This document shows positions 1 through 5,758 of a stretch of 6,180 nt of DNA, in pieces. The stretch comes from Planctomycetota bacterium (GTDB lineage Bacteria; Planctomycetota; Phycisphaerae; Phycisphaerales; Phycisphaeraceae), in the NCBI GenBank assembly GCA_029267795.1, contig JAJUHR010000115.1, positions 1-6,180 of the forward strand, read 5' to 3'. Each line of letters begins with the position of its first letter. Position 1 is the first letter of the stretch. The position numbers were made by a program, and so were the translations under genes. The notes below the pieces were generated by a model. The model was not told the DNA's origin, did not search any database, and worked only from the letters and a program-made list of their open reading frames with translations.

Positions 1-117
1 CGGGTGCTGGAGGTGCGGTCTGCGGGGCACCAGACCCGGGCGAGGGTCGAATTTCAGCTGGTGGGGGTCAAGACGCTGATCCTGGAGTACGCCCGGCTCG
101 AAATCGTCGGTCCGTGA
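1..117 (+). CDS. C-terminal end of a probable UvrD/PcrA-type DNA helicase (partial)
   Basis: Only the last 38 codons are inside the window; the reading frame is open from base 1 and ends at TGA 115-117. The tail reads as a small beta-rich domain: V-L-E-V near the start, then R-A-R-V-E-F, G-V-K-T-L-I-L and Y-A-R-L-E-I-V near the end. That spacing resembles the extreme C-terminus of UvrD/PcrA superfamily 1 helicases, a Tudor-like fold with a G-x-K-x-L-x-x-x-Y/F-A-x-L pattern that in PcrA/UvrD contacts RNA polymerase. Such helicases unwind DNA 3'-5' in repair and conflict resolution. The trpF start follows after 40 bases on the same strand, so the two are probably co-transcribed. The identification rests on a short tail recognised by pattern and is moderate; all helicase motifs would lie upstream of base 1. 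Confidence 0.6.
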   Translation, partial: RVLEVRSAGHQTRARVEFQLVGVKTLILEYARLEIVGP

Positions 118-157
118 GGGGGGCGTCGAGAGGCGCGGTCGAGACAAAAGGCCCAGG

Positions 158-847
158 ATGATCGGAAGAACGCGGATAAAAATCTGCGGCGTGCGGGAGC
201 CCGCCACGGCGGCGGTGGCAGCGGAAGCGGGGGCCGACGCGATCGGGCTGGTGTTCGTGCCGGCGTCGCCACGATGCGTGACGCTGGAAGAAGCGAAGCG
301 GATCGTGGCGCAGCTTCCACCGTTGGTTCAGCCGGTGGGGGTGTTCGTCGATGAACCGGTCGAGCGTGTGCGTGAGGTGAGCGAGGCGGTGGGGTTGCGA
401 ACGGTGCAATTACACGGGAGGGAGACGCCGGAGCAGGTTGCCAACCTGGCGCCGCTGCGGGTGATCAAGGCGTTGGGATTCGATGGGGAGCGTGTGGAAG
501 CTGAGGTGGCGTGCTGGCGGCGGGGAGGGATGAATCTGGCGGGGCTGCTGTGGGACGCGGCTGCCCCCGAGGGGCGGACAGCAGAGCCATCGCTGCGCGG
601 GGGGTTGGGGCAACGGTTCGATTGGAGGGCGCTGGCTGATCTGCAGCACCGTCGGGCGCTGGATGGGCTGCCCCCGATGATCTTGGCCGGGGGGTTGACG
701 CCGCAGAACGTCGGCGAGGCGGTGTTGCTGTTGTCGCCGTACGCGGTGGACGTGTCGAGCGGGGTCGAGTTGAGCTTGGGGGTAAAAGCTCCGGAGCTGA
801 TCCGAGCGTTCTGCGAGGCGGTTCGAGAAGCGGACGCAAATCGATAG
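158..847 (+). CDS. trpF: Phosphoribosylanthranilate isomerase (TrpF)
   Basis: This 229-residue protein should catalyse the Amadori rearrangement of N-(5'-phosphoribosyl)anthranilate to 1-(2-carboxyphenylamino)-1-deoxyribulose 5-phosphate in cytoplasmic tryptophan synthesis. The (beta/alpha)8-barrel signatures appear in order: K-I-C-G at residues 8-11 with the catalytic base Cys10, GADAIGLVF at 25-33, VGVFV at 60-64, VQLHG at 83-87, VIKA at 102-105, the general acid Asp133 in LLWD, a Gly-rich phosphate loop at 148-156 (GGLGQRFDW), AGGL at 177-180 and VDVSSGVE at 197-204 followed by Lys210. The family loop is usually GG(T/S)G-x-x-FDW; the Leu at 150 and the longer 134-147 segment are small departures. 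Length is at the upper end for the family. ATG 158 is preceded by AAAAGG at 146-151, six bases away. No other trp gene is nearby, so the pathway genes are dispersed here. Identification is secure. Confidence 0.96.
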   Translation: MIGRTRIKICGVREPATAAVAAEAGADAIGLVFVPASPRCVTLEEAKRIVAQLPPLVQPVGVFVDEPVERVREVSEAVGLRTVQLHGRETPEQVANLAPLRVIKALGFDGERVEAEVACWRRGGMNLAGLLWDAAAPEGRTAEPSLRGGLGQRFDWRALADLQHRRALDGLPPMILAGGLTPQNVGEAVLLLSPYAVDVSSGVELSLGVKAPELIRAFCEAVREADANR

Positions 848-888
848 GTTTTTCTCGTTCGGGTGTACGGTTTTTGAGGATGGGTCTG

Positions 889-917
889 GCTGGGGTAGAG
901 CGCAGCGATGCCCCGGT
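889..917. repeat. Hairpin repeat, unit 1 of a tandem pair
   Basis: Arms 889-897 (GCTGGGGTA) and 909-917 (TGCCCCGGT) pair over nine positions, three of them G-T wobbles on the plus strand, around an 11-base loop GAGCGCAGCGA at 898-908. It lies 41 bases after the trpF stop. Unit 2 at 931-959 has the same layout and nearly the same loop. No run of T follows, so it does not look like an intrinsic terminator. I read it as a REP-like intergenic palindrome; its protein or RNA partner is unknown. Confidence 0.6.
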
Positions 918-930
918 GCCCCCGGAATTC

Positions 931-959
931 GCTGTGGTGGAGCGAAGCGACACCACAGC
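931..959. repeat. Hairpin repeat, unit 2 of a tandem pair
   Basis: Arms 931-939 (GCTGTGGTG) and 951-959 (CACCACAGC) form a perfect nine-base-pair stem around the 11-base loop GAGCGAAGCGA at 940-950. CCGGA at 922-926 and TCCGG at 963-967 could extend the structure across a small internal loop. Compared with unit 1, 21 of 29 positions match, and the differences in the arms mostly keep or improve base pairing. The 13 bases between the units (918-930) contain an EcoRI-type GAATTC. It could protect the trpF transcript end or be a mobile REP-like element; the sequence alone does not decide. Confidence 0.75.
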
Positions 960-995
960 CACTCCGGTTGGGTCAGCGGTTTAATTAAGGTCGAT

Positions 996-1030
996 TTGAA
1001 AACACATCGCCCCCCGGATTACGGGGGGCG
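996..1030 (-). terminator. Probable intrinsic terminator of the secretin gene
   Basis: CGCCCCCC at 1008-1015 and GGGGGGCG at 1023-1030 form a perfect eight-base-pair GC stem with a seven-base loop (1016-1022). Read on the minus strand, the hairpin begins 54 bases after the secretin stop codon (1085-1087) and is followed by ATGTGTTTTC, a modest T-rich tail. On the plus strand the hairpin is followed by GCGTATTGG, so it would not terminate trpF by the standard mechanism. The T tract is short and interrupted, which lowers the confidence. Confidence 0.6.
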
Positions 1031-1084
1031 GCGTATTGGCATGCATCGCGGCTGGCCACACGAGGCCGGCGGGGACGCAGGACG

Positions 1085-4000
1085 TCACGTGCCCGTGTCG
1101 ATCTGGCCGGTCTCCTGCCGCAAGCCCGGGAAGAGGTTCTCTTCCTCTTCGCTTTGGACGATGATGGTCGGTTTGATCAGGATCAGGAGGGTTTGCTCGT
1201 CCTGGACGGTGCTGCGGTTGGTGAACAGGCGGTTCAGGACGGGGACCTTGGACATCACCGGCACGCCGGCTTCGATCTCGACGTCGGCCTTGAGGCGTTG
1301 GCCGCCGAGCAGGAGCGTGCCGCGGTCGGGGACGCTGACGCTGGTCTTGAGGGTGGTGATCTGGAGGTCGGGCAACTCGATTTGCCCCTCGACGGTGGTC
1401 GGGAGGTTCGCCTGACCCTGCGCGACCGAGCCCTTGATCGTGATGCTGCGGGGCGGCGTCTGTCGCAGTTGCGCCAGGCTGGGGCGGACGGTCAGGGTGA
1501 CGTAGCGGCGGTCGGCGCTGACGGTGGCCTCGACGTCGAGGATCACGCCTTCCTGGGTGACGCTGATCGTGGGGTCGAACCCGGCGGCATCGGGGATGGG
1601 TTCCAGGTCGCTGACGAAGCTGAGTTGGCGGGCGACCATGACGTAGCCCCGTTGCCCGTTGAAGAGGGTCACGCGGGGCGCGGTGAGGGTGAAGGCCCGG
1701 CGGGAGGCCTGGGTGGCGTTCAGGACCAGGTTCACCTCGAGGTCGTCCAGGTACTCGACACCCAGGTTCAGGGATCGCGGCACCAGTCCGCTGGTGGTAT
1801 CCGGCAGGAACGCCCCGGGTGTCAACGGGGTGGTGGGTCGATCGACAATAGAAGCGGAGCCCTGATCGACGGTCACGGGTCCGAAGTTGTCGGTGGGGTT
1901 GTCGTACGTCAAATCGAGGTCGACTTCGAGCTCGTCGAGGAAGTTCTGGTCGACGAAGAGGAAGCGGGTTTCGATGGCGATCTGCAGGGCGCGGGTTTCA
2001 CGGAGCTGGCGGAGCAGGCTGGCGATCTGGCGGTGGTTTTCGGGGGTGGTCCGGACGATCAGGACGCCGTTGAGCTCCTTCATGCTGCTGACGCTGCCGC
2101 CGGCGGCTTCCCAGTCCTCGGGTCGGCCGACGGTGTCGCGGATGAGGGTGGTGATCTCGTCGACCAGCTCCTGGCGGGTCTTGAGTTCTTCGGTGGTCTC
2201 CGCCTCGGTGGCGAACAGCCCGCCCGCCCCGCCTCCCCGGCCGCCGCCACCGCCGCCGCCACCGCCGATGCCCGTGCTGCCGCCGGTGTTGGTGTTGCTC
2301 AGCGCGGCGTTGAGGTCGAACTCGGGGGCGTCGGAGAAGTTGGGGACCTGGACGAGCAAGTCGCGGATGTCGTAGGAGCGGATGTCGGTGGTTCGGCTCA
2401 GGTCGGCCTGGGTGGAGATGGTCACGACGCCATCGATGATGCTGTAGTTGATCGCCGCTTCGGGGTTGGCGGCGGCGGCCTGCTGGAGGACGAGGCGCAG
2501 GGCCTGGTCGGCGGGGATGTTCGTCAGCTGGAGGGTGATCGGCTGGCTGCGTTCGATGCCGGCTTCGGCCAGGGCCGACCAGTTGGCGACGAGGTTGACG
2601 TTGGTCGTGTTGCGGATGTAATCCAAAACGTCCTCGAGCTTATTACCGTCGAAGTTGATCGGGACGATCTCCTTGAGGCGGCGGACGACTTGGCGATTGA
2701 TCTCGGACTCGGCGGCGCTCTGTTCCAGGCCCGTGAGCCGGGAGGCGGTGATCCGGGGCCAGTCCGCTGGGTAGGCGAGTAGGTCGGTGTAGGGGGTTGA
2801 GGCCTCGATGCTGTCGCTGGCTTGTTGCGAGGCCATCAGGCCGCGTTGGCGCAGGCGCTCCCGCGCTTCCACATAAAGCTTGCTGTCCTCGATCATCTCC
2901 TTCATGGCCTGGGCGGCGACGTTGTCCGGGTCGAGGAACAAGGCCTGGTTGAGCAACTCCAGGGCCTGCTCGTACTTCTGCTCACGGCGGAAGTCGGCGG
3001 CGCGGCGGAGCAGGTTCTGCACCTCCTGCTCTTGAGCGCGCAGGGCTTCGGCGCGTCTCTGCTCGGTCTCGCGACGGCGGGCCTCTTCCATCAGCCGGGT
3101 CTGTTCGGCCGCGTGGGCTCGCTCGGCTTCATCGACGCGAGCGGCCAGGGCGGTGGCGCTTTCCCGCAGGGAGTCGTACCGGGAGGGGGGCAGGTACTGG
3201 CGGTTCATGTCGAGGATGATCTTGGCTTGCTGGACGGTCTGGCGTGCTGCGGAGAAATTACGGGCGTCCAGCAGCGAGGTGGCACGGTTGATCAGCTCTT
3301 CGAATTCGGCCACGGCGGCGCTGGTCCTGAGGGTGCGAGACTGCAGCTCGGCCTCGAGGAGGCTGGCGTTTTCGTCGGCGGAGGCCTCGGTGCGTCCCCG
3401 CAGCGAAGCCAAGGCGGTCTGAGCCTGGGCGTTGCTGGGGTCCAGCGACAGCACGTCTTGATACAGCTTCGCCGCCAGGTGGTATTGGCCGGTCTGTTCG
3501 GCTTGGCGAGCCTGGGCGAGCTTTTCCTGGATCCGAAGCGTCTTGGCTTGGTCCAGCAGGTCGGCGGTCGAGGTGGTGCCCTGGTCTTGTTGCTGCGGCT
3601 GCTGGGGCTGAGCGGCCTGGGCCGGGGCCGCGGCGGCCTGCTGGGCGCGGCGTTCCGCGACGATCTCGAGGAGCCGCTGGAGCCGCTCGTTGTCGAACCA
3701 GCCCAAGTCCAAACCGCTGGACTTGATCTCCCGGAGTTTGCGTTCGGCCTCGTTGAGGCGGCCGGCTTGGATGTCCGTCTCCGCCTCGGCCAGGGACCGG
3801 CGGGCGCGGGCTTGATCGTCGGCGACGCGGCGCTTGATCTGGGAAACCTGGTCGAGCGCCGCCTGACGCTGATCTTCGGTGGCGGCGGGGTTCGAAGCGA
3901 CCGACTCGTAGAGTTGGATGGCCCGCTCCCAGTTGCCGGATTGTGCGGCGGCGGCGGCCTGAGTCAGACCCTCGCTTGGGCTGACGCCCGCGCGGAGCCG

Positions 4001-4246
4001 CCGGTCGATCTCCAACACGGCTTGATACATCGCCAGCCGCTGCGCCTTGGATAGGTCGTCCCGGTTGATGCGGCGGAAAGTTTCCAAGGCGCCCTGGTAG
4101 TCGCCCTGGCTGTATTGGGCCATTCCCTGGTCGTACAACTGCGACGACGTAGGGTTCGTCGCGTCGGCGGCGAACAGGAGCGAGCCTGCCAACAATGCCA
4201 CACAAACCGATAGCGCGATGCTGTGCAGTAAATGGCGGGGAACCAA
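1085..4246 (-). CDS. Secretin (type II/III secretion family) with N-terminal TPR region
   Basis: This is a predicted 1053-residue outer-membrane pore protein. A signal peptide (basic start, hydrophobic stretch to about residue 25, likely cut after LLFA at 23-26) sends it to the periplasm. Residues 34-450 hold TPR-like helical pairs (about 34-67, 93-127, 239-275, 409-445, the last two with LDP-x-N), a Gln/Ala-rich linker at 201-223 and a charged, probably coiled-coil stretch at 376-410. Residues 527-612 fit the short secretin/TonB N-terminal (N0-like) domain; a Gly-rich insert lies at 655-676. Residues 720-752 resemble the end of an N1-like ring domain. The secretin core is at 755-1030, with DRGTLLLGGQ (974-983), the VPVMSKVPVLNRLF signature (996-1009) and the LLILIKPTII end (1020-1029). 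An acidic tail follows. GspD and PilQ are usually shorter and lack such a TPR block. No secretion or pilus partner gene is visible, so the exported substrate is unknown; a type IV pilus, type II secretion or independent role are all possible. Confidence 0.93.
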   Translation of the reverse strand: MVPRHLLHSIALSVCVALLAGSLLFAADATNPTSSQLYDQGMAQYSQGDYQGALETFRRINRDDLSKAQRLAMYQAVLEIDRRLRAGVSPSEGLTQAAAAAQSGNWERAIQLYESVASNPAATEDQRQAALDQVSQIKRRVADDQARARRSLAEAETDIQAGRLNEAERKLREIKSSGLDLGWFDNERLQRLLEIVAERRAQQAAAAPAQAAQPQQPQQQDQGTTSTADLLDQAKTLRIQEKLAQARQAEQTGQYHLAAKLYQDVLSLDPSNAQAQTALASLRGRTEASADENASLLEAELQSRTLRTSAAVAEFEELINRATSLLDARNFSAARQTVQQAKIILDMNRQYLPPSRYDSLRESATALAARVDEAERAHAAEQTRLMEEARRRETEQRRAEALRAQEQEVQNLLRRAADFRREQKYEQALELLNQALFLDPDNVAAQAMKEMIEDSKLYVEARERLRQRGLMASQQASDSIEASTPYTDLLAYPADWPRITASRLTGLEQSAAESEINRQVVRRLKEIVPINFDGNKLEDVLDYIRNTTNVNLVANWSALAEAGIERSQPITLQLTNIPADQALRLVLQQAAAANPEAAINYSIIDGVVTISTQADLSRTTDIRSYDIRDLLVQVPNFSDAPEFDLNAALSNTNTGGSTGIGGGGGGGGGRGGGAGGLFATEAETTEELKTRQELVDEITTLIRDTVGRPEDWEAAGGSVSSMKELNGVLIVRTTPENHRQIASLLRQLRETRALQIAIETRFLFVDQNFLDELEVDLDLTYDNPTDNFGPVTVDQGSASIVDRPTTPLTPGAFLPDTTSGLVPRSLNLGVEYLDDLEVNLVLNATQASRRAFTLTAPRVTLFNGQRGYVMVARQLSFVSDLEPIPDAAGFDPTISVTQEGVILDVEATVSADRRYVTLTVRPSLAQLRQTPPRSITIKGSVAQGQANLPTTVEGQIELPDLQITTLKTSVSVPDRGTLLLGGQRLKADVEIEAGVPVMSKVPVLNRLFTNRSTVQDEQTLLILIKPTIIVQSEEEENLFPGLRQETGQIDTGT
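2219..2284 (-). repeat. Gly-rich low-complexity tract inside the secretin gene
   Basis: On the minus strand this stretch encodes residues 655-676, mostly glycine, with nine consecutive Gly codons (GGC or GGT) at 2240-2266. On the plus strand it reads as repeated CCGCCA/CCGCCG units. It lies between the N0-like and N1-like domains and probably forms a flexible linker. Triplet slippage would change the linker length without breaking the frame. Confidence 0.85.
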
Positions 4247-4253
4247 AGGGGGG

Positions 4254-4258
4254 CCTCC
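4254..4258 (-). promoter_or_regulatory. Ribosome binding site that fixes the TTG start of the secretin gene
   Basis: On the minus strand GGAGG lies seven bases before the TTG at 4246-4244. The next in-frame Met is residue 42, well past the signal peptide, so starting there would remove the export signal. The TTG start with a strong Shine-Dalgarno site is therefore the best choice even though TTG is a weak start codon. Confidence 0.8.
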
Positions 4259-4665
4259 GTAAGCTATTGTTCCAACTGGCGGTTCAGGAAAAAACCTAAG
4301 CCCGGTAAGCGATACGGCAATCCGTTGATGTTCGCCAAGGGCAACCGGTCGGGAACGCCACGCATACAGCCAAAAGGTTGGGTCGCACGGTTGTAATCAC
4401 TGGTTGCAATGAGGGAGTCTAAATTCGGGCGCGGGTTGCTGCAAGTGTCCGCCTCGTCGATGAGATGAAGCATCCGCCGCGAGGGACGGGTGATCGAGCA
4501 TGGCGTAAGGCTGGCGAGCTATCCGGGCTGGATTCGCAGGTGTGCTTTTGGTGCCCGTGTTCCGCTTGAGAATGTTTGATCTTGTGTCGTCTAGCCGCTC
4601 ACTCCGAAGGCAAGCTTTTTCATCTTTGCCGCAATACCCAAGGACGCAGAGCCCTAAAGTCGGTT

Positions 4666-4698
4666 GCGGACCACCGGTTGTTGCAAGCGACGGTCCGC
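4666..4698. repeat. Inverted repeat with 19-base loop
   Basis: GCGGACC at 4666-4672 pairs with GGTCCGC at 4692-4698. The left arm overlaps TTGCGG (4664-4669), which could instead pair with CCGCAA at 4629-4634, so two mutually exclusive folds exist. The loop carries TTGCAAGC at 4681-4688, the same eight bases found at 4715-4722 in the next hairpin. Confidence 0.5.
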
Positions 4699-4708
4699 GG
4701 AGTGTTCG

Positions 4709-4730
4709 CACAGCTTGCAAGCAAGCTGTG
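4709..4730. repeat. Perfect REP-like hairpin
   Basis: CACAGCTTG at 4709-4717 and CAAGCTGTG at 4722-4730 form a perfect nine-base-pair stem with the four-base loop CAAG. No T run follows on either strand, so it is not a standard terminator. It shares the GCTGTGG start of one arm with the hairpin at 931-959, but the loops differ, so I do not place them in one family. Confidence 0.65.
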
Positions 4731-4798
4731 GCACCCTGAAATCAACGACTTATGGTCAAGATGAAAAAGGTTGCTCCTAAGGGGTGACGTTGTAACCA

Positions 4799-5569
4799 TT
4801 ATGGCCCCTGTGAGGTCGTGTAGGGGTGGGCAGCGGTGTTGATCAGCTGCTTCATTTCTGTAACCGCGGCCCGCAGGCCTATGAATAGAGCCCTGCTGAC
4901 GATCGCGTGCCCGATATGCAGTTGCTCCAGCGCGGGCAGTGCCGCGATGGGTTTGACATTGGCGTAGTTCAGCGCGTGACCGGCGTTGAAGCGCAGGCCC
5001 AGGGCGGTGATCATCGACCCGGTTTGGGCGACTCGGTCGAGAGCTTGACGCAGGTCGGGGCGGCGGAAGTTGCCGGCGGCGGCATGGAACGCGTGGGCGT
5101 AGGGGCCGGTGTGGACTTCGCAGGCCTCGAAACCGGCGTCGGCGGCGGCTCGGACTTGATCGGGGTCGGCATCGATGAAGGCGCTGGGGCAGATGCCCGC
5201 CTCGCGGAGGAGGGCGGTGACGTTTTTCAAACGCGATAACTGCCCCGCCACGTCCAGCCCGCCTTCCGTGGTGACCTCTTGGCGGCCTTCAGGAACGAGC
5301 GTCGCCATGTGGGGGCCCAGCGCGCAGGCGATCTCGACCATCTCGTCGGTGGCGGCCATCTCCAGGTTCAGCCCGACTTGGCAGGCGTGCTGAACCGTTT
5401 GGAGGTCGCGGTCCTGGATATGCCGGCGGTCCTCCCGCAGGTGCAAGGTGATCACGTCCGCGCCGCCGAGCTGGGCTTCGACCGCGGCCCAGGCGGGGTC
5501 GGGCTCGTAGGTCAGCCGGGCCTGCCTGAGCGTGGCGATGTGGTCGATATTGACTCCCAGTTCAACCAT
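4799..5569 (-). CDS. pdxJ: Pyridoxine 5'-phosphate synthase (PdxJ)
   Basis: The 256-residue protein should condense 1-deoxy-D-xylulose 5-phosphate with 3-amino-2-oxopropyl phosphate to give pyridoxine 5'-phosphate, the last ring-forming step of the DXP-dependent vitamin B6 pathway in the cytoplasm. Family blocks run in order: LGVNIDHIATLRQAR (4-18), GADVITLHLREDRRHIQDRD (36-55), NLEMA (68-72), VPEGRQEVTTEGGLDV (92-107), FIDAD (131-135), EVHTG (151-155), NAGHALNY (195-202) and IGHAIVSRA (219-227). His43, Glu70 and His198 line up with catalytic His45, Glu72 and His193 of the E. coli enzyme. The length is slightly above the usual 240 or so because of a short C-terminal extension. ATG 5569 has AAAGGG eight bases upstream (5578-5583, minus strand). 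It is divergent from rpmA and has no other B6 gene beside it. Identification is secure. Confidence 0.97.
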   Translation of the reverse strand: MVELGVNIDHIATLRQARLTYEPDPAWAAVEAQLGGADVITLHLREDRRHIQDRDLQTVQHACQVGLNLEMAATDEMVEIACALGPHMATLVPEGRQEVTTEGGLDVAGQLSRLKNVTALLREAGICPSAFIDADPDQVRAAADAGFEACEVHTGPYAHAFHAAAGNFRRPDLRQALDRVAQTGSMITALGLRFNAGHALNYANVKPIAALPALEQLHIGHAIVSRALFIGLRAAVTEMKQLINTAAHPYTTSQGP

Positions 5570-5672
5570 CGGGGCGGCCCTTTACCATAATCCGTCGATG
5601 CCGGGTTTGCCGCCGGTGTTGGGCTCTGGGCATCCCTCATTCCCAGGACTGGCCGACGCCGGTAGGGTGATT

Positions 5673-5700
5673 GTGACAAACCGCGGCTTGTGTATACAAT
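5673..5700 (+). promoter_or_regulatory. Probable sigma-70-type promoter of rpmA
   Basis: GTGACA at 5673-5678 matches TTGACA at five of six positions, and TACAAT at 5695-5700 matches TATAAT at five of six, with a 16-base spacer. The -10 box ends 58 bases before the rpmA start, a plausible leader length. TATACA at 5693-5698 is an alternative -10 reading with TTGTGA at 5671-5676. A near-perfect dyad with centre CCGCGG (5676-5691) lies largely inside the spacer and may bind a regulator. Confidence 0.55.
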
Positions 5701-5758
5701 AAACAACTTGCGTTGAGTTTTGTGGGGAGGCCGACTGCAGCAAGGATCGAGGGCAGCT

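Larger units (their letters stand above)
4610..4774. repeat. Nested inverted-repeat element (MITE-like or structured RNA)
   Basis: The outer arms are GCAAGCTTTTTCATCTT at 4610-4626 and the reverse complement of GCAACCTTTTTCATCTT at 4758-4774, agreeing at 16 of 17 positions. Inside them, 4655-4666 pairs with 4743-4752 (ten pairs, two single-base bulges), and two further hairpins lie at 4666-4698 and 4709-4730. The result is a closed, branched structure on either strand. No transposase gene is present and no clear target-site duplication borders the arms. It may be a small non-autonomous mobile element or a structured part of a pdxJ read-through transcript. Confidence 0.5.
4247..4798. other. 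Long gene-free region between pdxJ and the secretin gene
   Basis: These 552 bases are visibly less GC-rich than the flanking genes. They hold the secretin ribosome binding site (4254-4258) and a nested inverted-repeat element at 4610-4774. A minus-strand frame of 69 codons (4473 to 4264) ends just before that ribosome binding site. It shows a mild coding-like base bias by codon position but has no convincing ribosome binding site or recognisable product, so I do not call it as a gene. I found no strong sigma-70-type promoter for the secretin gene and no clear terminator directly after pdxJ; read-through from pdxJ is possible. Confidence 0.6.

Noticed and set aside
465..962. 165-codon minus-strand frame across the 3' half of trpF
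   Set aside because: It is antisense to conserved trpF motifs, and its product is Pro/Arg/Ser/Thr-rich with no recognisable fold.
1154..2782. 542-codon open frame on the plus strand, and another of 410 codons at 2822-4054
   Set aside because: Both lie wholly antisense to the secretin gene, whose product has clear domains. Their translations are low-complexity Gly/Val/Asp/Leu-rich, as expected from the reverse strand of GC-rich coding DNA.
4200..4206. Lipoprotein cleavage at Cys15 of the secretin
   Set aside because: The residues before the Cys are L-S-V, without the Gly/Ala/Ser at -1 required by a lipobox; a standard signal peptidase I site at about residue 26 fits better.
4416..4444. Possible minus-strand promoter for the secretin gene (TTGCAG, 17 bases, TAGACT)
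   Set aside because: It matches only three and four of six consensus positions, a level found often by chance.
4397..4720. 107-codon minus-strand frame, and plus-strand frames at 4542-4739 and 4576-4764
   Set aside because: They overlap one another and run through the inverted-repeat structures; none has a good ribosome binding site or recognisable product.
4610..4774. Integron attC site
   Set aside because: The bulged imperfect palindrome is reminiscent, but no RYYYAAC and GTTRRRY pair lies at the ends and no integrase or cassette array is present.
4764..4800. Terminator directly after pdxJ (T run on the minus strand at 4764-4768)
   Set aside because: The sequence before the T run offers only a four-pair GGTT/AACC stem, too weak to call.
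5720..5758. Upstream TTG start that would lengthen L27 by 13 residues
   Set aside because: The extra residues do not resemble the family, and the MAHKKG start with GAGGG five bases upstream is the standard start.
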